DNA of 37,536 nt from CAZAGT01 sp964484515 (GCA_964484515.1 CAZAGT010000009.1:1-37536); one strand, 5' to 3'; positions 16,318 through 25,378 are shown, counted from the first letter of the stretch. Translations and numbers: made by a program. The notes: generated by a model not told the origin, from the sequence alone.

Positions 16318-17319
16318 TTGCATTATCTACACATCATGAACGGTGTAGATAAAGGATGTCTGTATTACCTGAAATCCGACAATGCCTACATCGGACGTTC
16401 CTTTGATAACGACATCCCACTCAACGACATCTTCGTGTCTCGCAAACACCTCAAGGTTCAAAGGCGGGGGGGAAGCACCTTCATCCAAGATCTCCTCAGT
16501 AGGAACGGGACCTACCTGAATGGCAAGCGGATTCAACCCGGCCTCGAATGTAAAATCAGAGATGGGGATACCATAGGGATCGGCGGTACCTTGGTCCTCT
16601 TTGAGCTGGGAAGTCCAGCAGGAGTAAAGACTTTGCATGATATGGAAGTACTGACGGAGCAAAGCAATGTCGTCTTATTGAAGACCGAAGAAGCGAATCG
16701 GAACCAGAAGCTGCTGCGGGAGATCTCCGATCTATTACAGCAATCGCATGCCTTTGGTGATCTCCTCGCTAAGATCCTCGATTCCCTCTTCGTCCATTTC
16801 GACCGGATTGACCGCTGCGCCTTTATCCTTGTTGACGCAGAAACCAAGAAGATATTTGAGGTCGCTTCCAAGGCGAAGAGCCGGTGTGATGATAACCTGT
16901 TGAGATACAGTCGTGCCGTTGTCAATCGAGTCCTGCGTTCGGGCAAGGCGGTCATAATGTCGAATATATTTGCTCAGGACAGGGCGGAGCTGTCGTGGAG
17001 TATGGAATTAATGAAAATCGACGCGGTCATGTGCGTCCCCCTGATCAGCAAGGGCGAGACCAAGGGGGTCGTCTATCTTGACTGCCTCCATCAGCCGCAT
17101 GCTTTTTGTGTTGAAGACCTGTCGACCCTCAGCGCGCTGAGCACTCTGCTTACTCGCGCCCTGGAAAAAGGGTATCGGCACCCGAACAATCCTTTTGCCC
17201 CGCGGGGATCCGAGCTGGAAGACCATGAGGCCCAAGGCATCGCTGCGCGCGTTCGTTCCATCTTCGGAACGATGAGCCACGGCTTCGTGTCACTGTCTAA
17301 GAGATACCTGTATCACTGA
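16318..17319 (+). CDS. FHA-GAF domain signalling protein
   Basis: A 333-residue protein. Residues about 20-95 are a forkhead-associated domain with all hallmarks (IGRS, SRKH, NGTYLNG), which binds phosphothreonine peptides. A helical linker (about 115-140) is followed by a GAF domain (about 140-285; CVPLISKGETKGVVYLDC is typical), a small-ligand sensor. No kinase or cyclase output is attached, so it probably acts by protein contact. TTG 16318 is the start because AAGGGAGG (16301-16308) sits 9 nt upstream and no ATG fits. Its position facing the MglA/PilB-like operon suggests a role in the same envelope or motility circuitry. Confidence 0.9.
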   Translation: MHYLHIMNGVDKGCLYYLKSDNAYIGRSFDNDIPLNDIFVSRKHLKVQRRGGSTFIQDLLSRNGTYLNGKRIQPGLECKIRDGDTIGIGGTLVLFELGSPAGVKTLHDMEVLTEQSNVVLLKTEEANRNQKLLREISDLLQQSHAFGDLLAKILDSLFVHFDRIDRCAFILVDAETKKIFEVASKAKSRCDDNLLRYSRAVVNRVLRSGKAVIMSNIFAQDRAELSWSMELMKIDAVMCVPLISKGETKGVVYLDCLHQPHAFCVEDLSTLSALSTLLTRALEKGYRHPNNPFAPRGSELEDHEAQGIAARVRSIFGTMSHGFVSLSKRYLYH

Positions 17320-17401
17320 CCCGCCACAGAAACCTCAATCGAACCATTTGTCGTCGTCGACCATCCCCGGAGACGAATGACTGCTTTGCGGTAGCCCTTT
17401 G

Positions 17402-17699
17402 AGACTGTCCAATAACCCGCCTTTCGGAGGCTTATGCGAAATGCCCAGATGCAAGGCTTTCGAAACCGGGGACCCGCCCTGAAGGGGTGGGGACTGAGCC
17501 GAGCGAAGCGAAGGTAAAGAAATTCCGAGGAATGAGGCGTATGGATTCTCCCGGTGGAGGTTTGATGTTCGAGGCAAACACAGAAGACTTCAGGCGGTTT
17601 TTTCTTGTTTGCCTTCAGCCTTTGACCTTTGACCTTCTGTGTACGCCGCAGTGACGAGGGATGAGAGTAACGCGACAGATGGCGTTTTCCGACAGCCTC
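17402..17699 (+). repeat. TIR-bounded dispersed element, copy A
   Basis: About 298 bp. The left end AGACTGTCCAATAACCC is a degenerate inverted copy of the right end (GGCGTTTTCCGACAGCCT). Internal blocks shared with the other copies include GGGGACCCGCCC, GGTAAAGAAATTCCGAGGAATG, GGCGTATGGATTCTC and GTGTACGCCGCAGTGACG. There is no transposase, so it resembles a MITE. Its right end abuts the stop codon of the PilB-like gene. The whole 17320-17700 gap has no gene. Confidence 0.75.
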
Positions 17700-17700
17700 C

Positions 17701-20082
17701 TTAGCGAATACAAACGCGTCGCACTTCACCCATATCCGTGAATCCCTTGAACGCCTTGCTGATACCGTCCTGACGCATGGTTCTTAATCCCTGAGTGCGG
17801 GCCTTGTCGGAGATCGTCTCAGAAGTGGCCTGCTTCTTGATCAAGCGTTTGATCTCGGTTGTCCCTTCCATGACCTCGTGGATGGCGAGCCGCCCGTTGT
17901 AGCCTGTCCCTGAGCAGGCCTCGCATCCTTCAGCGCGATAAAGGGTAAGATCCGGCTCGAAGGTGATGCCGGTGCTTTCAAATTCCTCCTCTCCATACTC
18001 CATGACGATTTCATCAAATTCTTCTTGAGAGGGGTGATACCCTTCGCGACACTCTTCACAGAGTTTTCTGACCAGCCTTTGGGCCACAACACCGAGAAAG
18101 GCATCGGAGAAGTTGATCGGGTTGAACCCCATATCGAGTAACCGGGTAACGGTTTCGGCCGAGTTGTTTGTATGTAGCGTCGAAAAGACCAGGTGACCGG
18201 TGAGAGATGCCTCAATCGCGATCGCGGCCGTTTCCTCATCTCGCATTTCACCGATCATGATCACGTCGGGGTCCGCCCTCAGGAAGGCGCGCATGACACG
18301 TGCAAAATTGAGTCCGATTTCCGGCTTGACCTCCACCTGTCGCAGTCCGGGCTGTGAGACTTCAACCGGGTCTTCAGCCGTCCAGATCTTAATACCGGGC
18401 TTATTGATATACCCCAAGGCGGAATGGAGGGTCGTTGTCTTACCCGAGCCGGTCGGACCTGCTACGAGGACGAGTCCGTAAGGCTGAGCAAGCATCTTCT
18501 TCATGATCTTCACGTTGTTCTCGCTCAGGGCGAGCTCGTCCAACGACAGGGCACCCGCGTGACTTAGGATTCTCAGGACCGCATCCTCGTACCCCCCGGG
18601 GGTCGGCAGGGTGGCTAATCGGAGCTCAAAGGGTGCAATCCCTTTACGCCTGAACTTGATTTTGCCATCCTGCGGCAGACGCCTTTCGGCGATGTCCAGC
18701 CTGGCCATGACCTTGACCCTGGAAAGGATGCCCCTGGCCATGGAGATCGGCACCTTCATGTAGTCTTGGCAGACCCCATCCATACGAAAGCGAATGTTCG
18801 TATACTGCGCATCCGGTACCGGTTCGACATGAACATCAGAGACATTCTTGCGGTAGGCCGTAATGAGGATTTGATCAACGAGTCGCACGACCTGGGTAGA
18901 TTTTTCGTCGGCGATCTCCTCCTCGTCCTCGTGTTCCTCCTCTTCTTCAAAGGTGATATCGGGAATCAAGTCGTCGGCATCGGTGATTTCCGGATTCCTG
19001 CCCGCATTGCTGACCCTCCCGGCATCGAAGAAGCGCCTGATGAACGCGACGATATCCTCTTTTATGCCCACCGAGAAATTGATCTTTCCCGTCTTCAGCA
19101 GGGATCTCGCCTGATCGGTCTTGCTCAGGTCGCGTGGATCATCAATGAGGATCTCAACCCCCTCTTTCCCCCATTGTAAGGGGACCCAGAGGGCGTTGAG
19201 AAGAAAGGGTTTTTTCAAATTTGCTATGAGTTCGACAGGGGTCGCCAACTCAGGGTCGTAGGCCCTGAATGGACAGGCATAGAAGAGGGCAAGCGATTTC
19301 CCCAGCTCGTCCTTTTTGACCTTGAAAGACTCGATCAGCATGAACTCGACACTCTTTTTTGTCTTTTTGGACTGAGCCAGGGCCTGCTGCAGCTGGTAGG
19401 GTGTCACGATCTTCTGATTGATCAGGTAATCATATTTCGAGCTTGAAGATATGCTGGAGAGGATCGCCTCGACCCTCTGTTTAATATCCTTATTTTCGGG
19501 GTCGCCCTCTTGGGCGGATCGATAGAGATCCAGCGCGGATTCCTTCTGATCCCTCTTTTCCATCTCGGCGCCAAGCGCCGCTTTTATCTCCGCTCGCTCC
19601 CCGTCCTGAAGGGCCTCTCCGCCGAACTTGTCTACCTGTCCGATCAACTCGCGTGGTGCGTAGGCCTTTAAGAGGCAAGCCACGATATCGGGGAGGCACT
19701 CTTCGACCGAGGACTCCTGATCCAGGACTCTTTCATATTCTGTTAAGGCCTCCCGGTAGAGCCCAAGCTCCTTGAAGGATGCCGCGCTTTCCATAATGGC
19801 GGAAACGTCATCCGAGATGGCCAGTGTTTCTTTGACCAGGGCGATGTCCTCGGCCGTTACGGCATCGGCGTCGGCGCTATCGAGGTCCTCGATCTCCCTT
19901 TGAAGCGCATCGATCTTTTCTTGAATGTCCTCTTGACGGGAGGGGGCCAGCTCTGGCATTTGGGAGAGGATATCTTCATAAACGACGACACTCTCCTCTA
20001 AGAGACCCATGGCGCGATAGGTCTCGGCCTCATTCAATTTGGATTCGATATCCAATCCTTCGGTTGTCTGGGTCGATTCCAT
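17701..20082 (-). CDS. GspE/PilB-family secretion/pilus ATPase with N-terminal TPR-like region
   Basis: A 793-residue ATPase. The C-terminal half is a complete GspE/PilB motor: Walker A GPTGSGKTTT (about 540-548), the Asp box and Walker B around PDVIMIGEMRDEETA, the His box STLHTN, and the zinc tetracysteine module (CEEC ... CEAC, about 675-720). Before it lies an MshEN-type N-domain (about 215-370, beginning YDYLINQKIVTPYQL), a fold that binds c-di-GMP in some relatives. The first roughly 200 residues are unusual: helical repeats like TPRs (AETYRAMGLLEESVVVYEDI). An acidic insert EEEEEHEDEEE sits mid-protein. It powers pilus extension or type II secretion. TAA lies directly upstream in frame, so ATG 20082 is the first possible start. 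Third gene of the MglA operon. Confidence 0.92.
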   Translation of the reverse strand: MESTQTTEGLDIESKLNEAETYRAMGLLEESVVVYEDILSQMPELAPSRQEDIQEKIDALQREIEDLDSADADAVTAEDIALVKETLAISDDVSAIMESAASFKELGLYREALTEYERVLDQESSVEECLPDIVACLLKAYAPRELIGQVDKFGGEALQDGERAEIKAALGAEMEKRDQKESALDLYRSAQEGDPENKDIKQRVEAILSSISSSSKYDYLINQKIVTPYQLQQALAQSKKTKKSVEFMLIESFKVKKDELGKSLALFYACPFRAYDPELATPVELIANLKKPFLLNALWVPLQWGKEGVEILIDDPRDLSKTDQARSLLKTGKINFSVGIKEDIVAFIRRFFDAGRVSNAGRNPEITDADDLIPDITFEEEEEHEDEEEIADEKSTQVVRLVDQILITAYRKNVSDVHVEPVPDAQYTNIRFRMDGVCQDYMKVPISMARGILSRVKVMARLDIAERRLPQDGKIKFRRKGIAPFELRLATLPTPGGYEDAVLRILSHAGALSLDELALSENNVKIMKKMLAQPYGLVLVAGPTGSGKTTTLHSALGYINKPGIKIWTAEDPVEVSQPGLRQVEVKPEIGLNFARVMRAFLRADPDVIMIGEMRDEETAAIAIEASLTGHLVFSTLHTNNSAETVTRLLDMGFNPINFSDAFLGVVAQRLVRKLCEECREGYHPSQEEFDEIVMEYGEEEFESTGITFEPDLTLYRAEGCEACSGTGYNGRLAIHEVMEGTTEIKRLIKKQATSETISDKARTQGLRTMRQDGISKAFKGFTDMGEVRRVCIR

Positions 20083-20160
20083 TCCTTAAATGTTGCGGCC
20101 CTCGATCGGCCTTCTCCTTCTTTAGGTTTGGCTTAGCCACTGTTCCATGAGGATTTCGCC

Positions 20161-21354
20161 TCACCTTGCCTTGATTTTGCTCCCATGGCGCTGACGGCAC
20201 GCCTCCTTTGTGGTTACGGCGATACATGTGCTCATGTTGTCAATGAGGTTTCGAAATCCCCGAGACAGGTTCTCATACTCGTGCTGGATCCCGAGGCCGT
20301 CAAGCTTGTCTGTTTTTAGATCTTTCGATGCCCGGACAGACGCGGAATAAGGCTCATGTCCCATGTCCAGAAAAGGGAGGTGCCCGAACACGTCATCCCT
20401 CTCTAGGGTCAACAGCGGCAAGTCGTCCTTTGGCGACTGGTAAACCACGTGGGCCGTACCCTCAACGATACTGAAGAGATCCCCATTCGAAGAGCGCTGA
20501 TCCAGGACGAGTTTTTGCTTCTTGATCTCTCTTGCATGGGCCGAACCACTGCTCGGCGGGTCCAGGAACCGATCCGTGACTTTCCGCAACCTTCCGGCCA
20601 GACTCAGCAAGAGCCGTTTGAAATCAGCTGAAAGCGACGAGTACTCCGCGTGCAGAGTATTCGTGTCCAACAAACCTAAATGAACATCTCCTAACGCGGT
20701 AACGGTGGCTGAGCGCGAGTGCTCGCGGAAGGTAAAAGAGGTAAATGTACCGACGAAACATCCCTCACCCAGCCGGCAGATAGTCTTGGGGCCCTTGGGG
20801 GTATCTCGCGAGACGCAGACAGCGCCTTCCAGGATAATCCACAACCACTTGCCGAAACCGCCTTGGGTCACAATCTTATGGCCATCGGGATAGTTCTCCT
20901 CCGAAACAATGCAGGAATAGTCTACCAAGGGCCCCCTGATGATCGGCGGTTCACCATTGCCATCGCCGCCAGGGGCAATGCCGCGAGTGCTTGCTTCTTC
21001 TGTTGGCGTAGCTCCCAGCGCCTTGATGACACCCTCATCAAGCATCCTTAGGGCATCGAGGACGATCTCCATGCGACTCTTCTTGATCACATGTTTCGTT
21101 TGCACCCTTTCTTCACGAAACTCAAACTGCCCTTCCGTCCATCCAAAAAGCGCATGGGCCGCCTCAATGCCTTGTGCTTTTTCGTCAGAGGCATTCACGG
21201 GGTTCCCGTTTACGAAGTAGATAAGACCCTTTGCGCTCCTATGGGGGCTCTTCAGCTGCAGCACACCGGTACTATTGTTTCCGCCAAGGATCTGAAAGAT
21301 ATCGGCTAGATTGAGGAATTCCAGCCCTCCTGAAAGGACTGTCCTGCCGCTCAT
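20161..21354 (-). CDS. DUF4388 (PATAN) plus tandem cyclic-nucleotide-binding-fold protein
   Basis: A 397-residue protein. Residues about 8-105 form a DUF4388/PATAN domain (GGLEFLNLADIFQILGGNNS, then STGVLQLKSPHR), found in gliding/motility regulators of deltaproteobacteria. Residues about 140-260 look like a cNMP-binding fold (IVTQGGFGKWLWIILEGAVC, LGEGCFVGTF), and a second, more degenerate copy follows (about 285-360, FSIVEGTAHVV ... FGHLPFL). There is no DNA-binding domain, so it probably relays a signal by protein contact. It lies between mglA-like (12 bp) and the PilB-like ATPase (78 bp) and may connect the GTPase to the motor. Confidence 0.85.
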   Translation of the reverse strand: MSGRTVLSGGLEFLNLADIFQILGGNNSTGVLQLKSPHRSAKGLIYFVNGNPVNASDEKAQGIEAAHALFGWTEGQFEFREERVQTKHVIKKSRMEIVLDALRMLDEGVIKALGATPTEEASTRGIAPGGDGNGEPPIIRGPLVDYSCIVSEENYPDGHKIVTQGGFGKWLWIILEGAVCVSRDTPKGPKTICRLGEGCFVGTFTSFTFREHSRSATVTALGDVHLGLLDTNTLHAEYSSLSADFKRLLLSLAGRLRKVTDRFLDPPSSGSAHAREIKKQKLVLDQRSSNGDLFSIVEGTAHVVYQSPKDDLPLLTLERDDVFGHLPFLDMGHEPYSASVRASKDLKTDKLDGLGIQHEYENLSRGFRNLIDNMSTCIAVTTKEACRQRHGSKIKAR

Positions 21355-21365
21355 AGCAGTCTCTC

Positions 21366-21980
21366 CTATTTCAGCCAGTTCAAATCACGTTGTAGGTGCC
21401 GCAGGGTTAGTACGAGACACTGTTTAAGTGTATTCCCAACTTCCGTTCCCTGCGCCGCGCTTGCCGCAAATGCAGGCGCCTTCAAGCGCCCGTTGAGATT
21501 CTTCTGCATCGATTCCACGGGCATGATCGGAAGACCTTCCTTAGCGAGATCGCGCTTGTTGTATTGCAGCACTAGGGGAATCTGAAACAGGTCCTTCTTT
21601 TGCTCGGCGAGGTTTTGCTGTAGGTCTTTTAGCGACCAGAGGTTGTCTTTCTTGCGGATCTCGAGTGAATCGGCCACGAATACAACGCCGTCCACACCCT
21701 TGAGAACCATTTTTCGCGTTGAGCTGTATTTGGGCTGACCCGGCACTGTAAATAGCTGAACCTTTACTTCACAGCCCTTAATCTTTCCCAAGCCCATCGG
21801 TAGAAAATCAAAGAAGAGAGTCCGGTCGCCCTTCGTATTGATCGAGACCATCTCTCCGGTGGTGCTTTTTCGAAATTTCTGAAATATGTACTCAAGGTTC
21901 GTCGTCTTTCCACCGCGGCCAGGACCATAGTAAACCACCTTGCACTCGATAACTCGTGCTTTTGCATCGAATCTAGCCAT
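21366..21980 (-). CDS. mglA: MglA-like small Ras-family GTPase
   Basis: A 204-residue GTPase. Motifs: P-loop GPGRGGKT (19-26), the G3 region TVPGQPKY, and the NKRD guanine-specificity motif. The segment KGVDGVVFVADSLE is nearly invariant in MglA. MglA sets front-rear polarity and controls type IV pili and gliding in Myxococcus and Thermus. P-loop residue R22 (GRGGKT; usually L, GLGGKT) is a conservative-looking difference. No MglB (Roadblock) GAP gene is visible alongside. It leads an operon with a cNMP-fold protein and a PilB-like ATPase. Confidence 0.9.
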   Translation of the reverse strand: MARFDAKARVIECKVVYYGPGRGGKTTNLEYIFQKFRKSTTGEMVSINTKGDRTLFFDFLPMGLGKIKGCEVKVQLFTVPGQPKYSSTRKMVLKGVDGVVFVADSLEIRKKDNLWSLKDLQQNLAEQKKDLFQIPLVLQYNKRDLAKEGLPIMPVESMQKNLNGRLKAPAFAASAAQGTEVGNTLKQCLVLTLRHLQRDLNWLK

Positions 21981-22037
21981 TATTCAGACTGCTGCCCCCA
22001 ACCTCGATGATCTATCTGCATCGAGCTGATTCCGACT

Positions 22038-22262
22038 CTAAGTATCCCTGATTGCGTCTTCTTCCTGATTATCACTTTCGGCATCAACCTTTTCTTTTTT
22101 AAGCATTTCCGCTAAGTTTTTTGCACCGACCCCCAAAACACTCTTCAGCTTCAAGGTCCTCCAGAAGCGTTCGTACGGTTTTAGGCTCCGGCTGTAAGGG
22201 GATATCATCTGATTACCATTCCGCGCGTTGGGATGTTGCATTCGGCTCCGCATCCCTCTCAA
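22038..22262 (-). CDS. Possible small hypothetical protein upstream of mglA
   Basis: A 74-codon frame beginning at TTG 22262, with AAAGGAG about 12 nt upstream (the -35/-10 of mglA would lie within or before it). The C-terminal part, GVGAKNLAEMLKKEKVD and an acidic tail, looks natural; the N-terminal part does not. Its frame overlaps another open frame (see 22213-22584), so it may be the tail of a disrupted gene. I do not recognise the protein. Confidence 0.3.
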   Translation of the reverse strand: MRGMRSRMQHPNARNGNQMISPYSRSLKPYERFWRTLKLKSVLGVGAKNLAEMLKKEKVDAESDNQEEDAIRDT

Positions 22263-22584
22263 GAGGTATGGATTCTCCTTTTGGTAAGATCGGCTCAGCT
22301 TTCACGTCGATAAATGATTTCAGGAGAAGGTATAGGCTGTAGGGTCTCGAGGTATGAGTTTTGGAGTGATTCAGCAGGACCTGCTGGCGATATGCCTCCC
22401 CTGCTCCCAGCAAACACCCTTTGATTTTTAGCTCAATTTGACGCTTGACCCATGGGGCCCCTCCCCGGGTCTGGGAGAAACTGAACGAAGAACCGACCGA
22501 TGTGAAAGGGACGGATAGGTAACGGCTACGCATTTCCATCCTGTTTACAACGTCTTGGGCACTAAATAGCAAAAAACAAGCCAA
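22213..22584 (-). pseudogene. Possible gene remnant upstream of mglA
   Basis: A 123-codon frame whose second half (KRQIELKIKGCLLGAGEAYR and PILPKGESIPLERDAEP) reads like real protein. It ends at a TAA, but the same frame stays open past that stop with protein-like wording (DDIPLQPEPKTVRTLLEDLE) until near a G-run, where a one-base shift would join the acidic tail of 22038-22262. This is compatible with a gene broken by a nonsense codon and a frameshift, or with chance. The family is not recognised. The remainder of 22585-22980 shows no supported gene. Confidence 0.28.
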
Positions 22585-22982
22585 GGTAAGCTACAGACCC
22601 TGATTTGCCTCGAAAGACAACCCGCCGCGGTTGTAGACGTCGATAGGGCCTCTCAGAGATCGCCCCCCGCGGAGAGATCCCGGTGGTGGCAAACAGGGAT
22701 CAGCACCCAAGCTTGATCCGTATGATTTGGCATACCTTCGCGATACAGAAGGATACGGTGGGGAGGTCCTGGCCGTTCATTCGCGGTCGCTCCTCCTCTG
22801 CCCTCCGCTCCAACTCCCTGGGCACGGGTGGGATGCAGGCCCGGTCATACCCTCCTATCAGCCGGCGCCTCCCGAAAGCCGGCTCCCCAAGCCGACGATA
22901 ACCCAGGCCAACTGAAGGACACCAGTGGGGTTTGACAATCCCGCCTTTCCTGGATACCCTTGCCCCTCGAATCTGCCCGGCA

Positions 22983-23045
22983 AAGCTGTCAAAAAGTCGA
23001 CTCTTCAGAGGCTGATGGAACATGTCCAGATCCAAGGCTTCCCGA
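22983..23045 (+). repeat. Fragment (left end) of the TIR-bounded element, copy D
   Basis: AAGCTGTCAAAAAGTCGACT and the following GAGGCTGATGG...CCAGAT.CAAGGCTTCC match the left ends of copies C and B, but similarity stops after about 63 bp, so this is a truncated copy. It lies just upstream of the DsbA-family gene, inside what would otherwise be read as an N-terminal extension of that gene. Confidence 0.6.
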
Positions 23046-23098
23046 TGCTGGGGTTTACTTCAATCCCCGAAGGGGATGTGAAGGCTGGGGGACTAGCC

Positions 23099-23737
23099 AT
23101 GACCGATGTGAGTGATAAGGTGGAATTCTATTGGGACCCGATCTGCCCATGGTGCTGGATTACGTCGCGCTGGATGGGGGATGTGAGCCGCCAGAAGGAT
23201 ATCAAGGTGACCTGGAAGTTCTTCAGCCTCAAGATGATCAACGCCGAACGGGATGTTCGATCCGATCTCAGCATCCTGCATGCTATCGGACTGCGTGCCC
23301 TGCGGATTGCCGCCGCCGTGCGCGCCAAATACGGCAATGATGGCGTGGAAAGGCTTTATACCATCATGGGGACGGCGTACCACCACGATCAGGAGGATAT
23401 CGATGAACCTGACGTGGCGGAAGCCATCCTCCAAAAGGGTGAGTTTCCGCCCGCCCTGGCAAATGCCATGGATGACAGTGACTGGGACGGAGTGATTGAA
23501 GCCGACATGGGTGATGCCGCAACGCACGTGGGGAACGATGTCGGCGTACCGATCATCGTTCTCAACGACGGTGAAGGACCTGGGTTTTTCGGGCCGGTAA
23601 TCAGCCCGGCCCCTACGGGGGAAGCGGCAGTGGCGTTATGGGAAGGTCTGATAGCCGTGGGGCGATCGTCGGGGTTCTTCGAACTGAAACGGACGCGGGA
23701 GGTCGGCCCGCTCTTTGGAGATCGACCTGTGATCTGA
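23099..23737 (+). CDS. DsbA-family thioredoxin-fold protein, mycothiol-dependent nitroreductase (Rv2466c)-like
   Basis: A 212-residue protein with the active-site motif CPWC (C16-C19) in FYWDPICPWCWITSRW, followed by family wording such as LYTIMGTAYHH, VGNDVGVPIIVLN, FFGPVISPAP and FFELKRTR. These closely follow Mycobacterium Rv2466c, a mycothiol-dependent reductase, and related DsbA-family (FrnE-like) proteins. It probably reduces disulfides, nitro compounds or aldehydes in the cytoplasm; there is no signal peptide. ATG 23099 is chosen because GGGGGA lies just upstream and the longer frame (from 22925) runs through a repeat fragment. An aldo/keto reductase follows 118 bp later. Confidence 0.88.
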   Translation: MTDVSDKVEFYWDPICPWCWITSRWMGDVSRQKDIKVTWKFFSLKMINAERDVRSDLSILHAIGLRALRIAAAVRAKYGNDGVERLYTIMGTAYHHDQEDIDEPDVAEAILQKGEFPPALANAMDDSDWDGVIEADMGDAATHVGNDVGVPIIVLNDGEGPGFFGPVISPAPTGEAAVALWEGLIAVGRSSGFFELKRTREVGPLFGDRPVI

Positions 23738-23855
23738 GTTTTGCGTAAGGGGTAAACCGGCTTCCGTTGGAATGACAGCTTAAGGGAATTCGGAACTTTG
23801 ACGAGACTTTCACAAAGTTCAAAAACAACGAATGCGCGTCAAATGGAGGTGAGTG

Positions 23856-24908
23856 ATGGAAATCAGAGCTTGTGGTGACTCGGGTTTGCAGTTATCAGCC
23901 CTTGGATTGGGATGCTGGGCCTTTGGCGGTGGAGAATACTGGGGACCATCAGATCAAGAAGACGTCAATCGCCTCGTTCAACGGGCCTACGATCTGGGGG
24001 TCACCTATTTTGATACGGCAGAGGCCTATAACGAAGGAAGAAGCGAACACTTTCTCGGCGAAGCCATCAAGGCCATCCCACGTGATCGAATTGTGATTGG
24101 AAGCAAGATCGCTCCCGCTAACACGCGACCTGCCACCCTGATCGAACATTGCGAGGCCTCCCTAGCGAGGCTTGGAACCGATTACATGGATCTTTACATG
24201 ATCCACTGGCCTATTCATCCGCACGCCATCCGCCACTACACCGACGATGAGGATCTCATCAATCATCCACCCTCATTGGACGAAGCCGTCCATACTCTCC
24301 TCAAGCTCCAGGAACAGGGCAAGATCCGATATCTGGGTGTCAGCAATTTTGGTGTCACAAGGCTTGAGGAGATACGTCAAGTGGGCGGCGAATACGTTGC
24401 CAACCAACTTGGATATAGCCTCCTGACACGGGCCGCCGAAATGGAGATCCTGCCCTATTGCCGGCAAGAAAATGTGGGCGTGATCGCCTATATGGTCCTC
24501 ATGCAGGGACTCCTGGCCGACAGGTGGCGCACCTTCGAAGAGATTCCGGAGTGGCAGAAACGGACGCGGCATTTCAACTGCCAACGGACACCTCTTTGCC
24601 GCCATGGAGAGGAGGGAGCCGAGGAAGAAACCTTGCAGGCCCTGGATCGTATCCGTGTCATCGCCGAGGAGTGCCGCATGGCCATGAGCGATATCGCATT
24701 GAACTGGGCCGTTGCCAACCAGGAAATCAGCAGTGTTTTGGTCGGCACCCAGAACGTGCAAAGACTGGAGGCCAACGTCAAGGGCGTGGCAGAACCTTTA
24801 CCGCCGGAAGTCATTGAAAAACTGGATCTCGCGACGGAGCCTCTGAAGCAAAAACTCGGCCCCTGTCTGGACCTATTTGAGAGCGTCGAATACGACCGGA
24901 CGATATAG
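23856..24908 (+). CDS. Aldo/keto reductase
   Basis: A 350-residue NADPH-dependent oxidoreductase of the (beta/alpha)8 family. The catalytic tetrad is visible: D53 and Y58 in YFDTAEAYNEG, K84 in IGSKI, H117 in MIHWP. The C-terminal cofactor region (SSVLVGTQNVQRLEANV) is typical. Substrates are usually aldehydes or ketones. The insertion TRHFNCQRTPLCRHGEEGAE is characteristic of a subgroup of bacterial AKRs. GGAGGT (23845-23850) is 5 nt from ATG 23856, which is preferred over GTG 23853. Possibly co-expressed with the DsbA-family gene. Confidence 0.93.
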   Translation: MEIRACGDSGLQLSALGLGCWAFGGGEYWGPSDQEDVNRLVQRAYDLGVTYFDTAEAYNEGRSEHFLGEAIKAIPRDRIVIGSKIAPANTRPATLIEHCEASLARLGTDYMDLYMIHWPIHPHAIRHYTDDEDLINHPPSLDEAVHTLLKLQEQGKIRYLGVSNFGVTRLEEIRQVGGEYVANQLGYSLLTRAAEMEILPYCRQENVGVIAYMVLMQGLLADRWRTFEEIPEWQKRTRHFNCQRTPLCRHGEEGAEEETLQALDRIRVIAEECRMAMSDIALNWAVANQEISSVLVGTQNVQRLEANVKGVAEPLPPEVIEKLDLATEPLKQKLGPCLDLFESVEYDRTI

Positions 24909-25087
24909 ACCGCTTCCGCCGTTCCAGTTTAGTCTCTTGAAGCTCGCTGAGGCCTCATCCTCCTAAGTACGGGCATTTCTTCCAAGAATGGCGATGCTCT
25001 TGACATTCTGGAAACGTGAATTAGATTTCCGAAAAAATTGAGCAGGGAAGAGAATGCTAGGAGCTGCAATGGTCACTTCTCCTAACG

Positions 25088-25378
25088 AGATCGTCGAGAA
25101 ACCTTCTCCTGACAGGCTGATGGAGAATGTCCAGATGGAAGGCTTCCGAAATCCCGAGGAATGAGACGTCTGGATTCTCTCGTTGGAGGTTTGAGGTTAG
25201 AGGCATAAAAGAAAGCAACGAAAGGGTCTTCTTCCTTGCCTCGGTCCTCGCGCCTCGTGTCTTTTGCGTACGCCGCAGTGACGGGGGATGAGAGTAACGC
25301 CGCCCTTCGGCTTTGCTCAGGACCGTGAGCCTGCCGAACGGCCTGTCGAACGGCAGATGGACGTTTTCGGACCGCCTC
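25088..25378 (+). repeat. TIR-bounded dispersed element, copy B
   Basis: About 291 bp. The left end (GATCGTCGAGAAACC) and the right end (GGACGTTTTCGGACCGCCTC) are degenerate inverted copies. It shares the GAGGAATGAGACGTCTGGATT and GCGTACGCCGCAGTGACG blocks with copy A but lacks the GGGGACCCGCCC segment present in A and C. The segment CTTCGGCTTTGCTCAGGACC near its right end also occurs in copy C. The 24909-25443 gap holds no gene besides this. Confidence 0.75.

Noticed and set aside
22727..22915. Plus-strand frame with wording like a TIGR04222 protein (DPYDLAYLR)
   Set aside because: Only one short motif fits, and the rest is proline-rich noise; at most a decayed remnant.
22700..23035. A 111-codon minus-strand frame
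   Set aside because: It runs through a repeat fragment and unrelated intergenic DNA; its composition is Arg-rich and unnatural.
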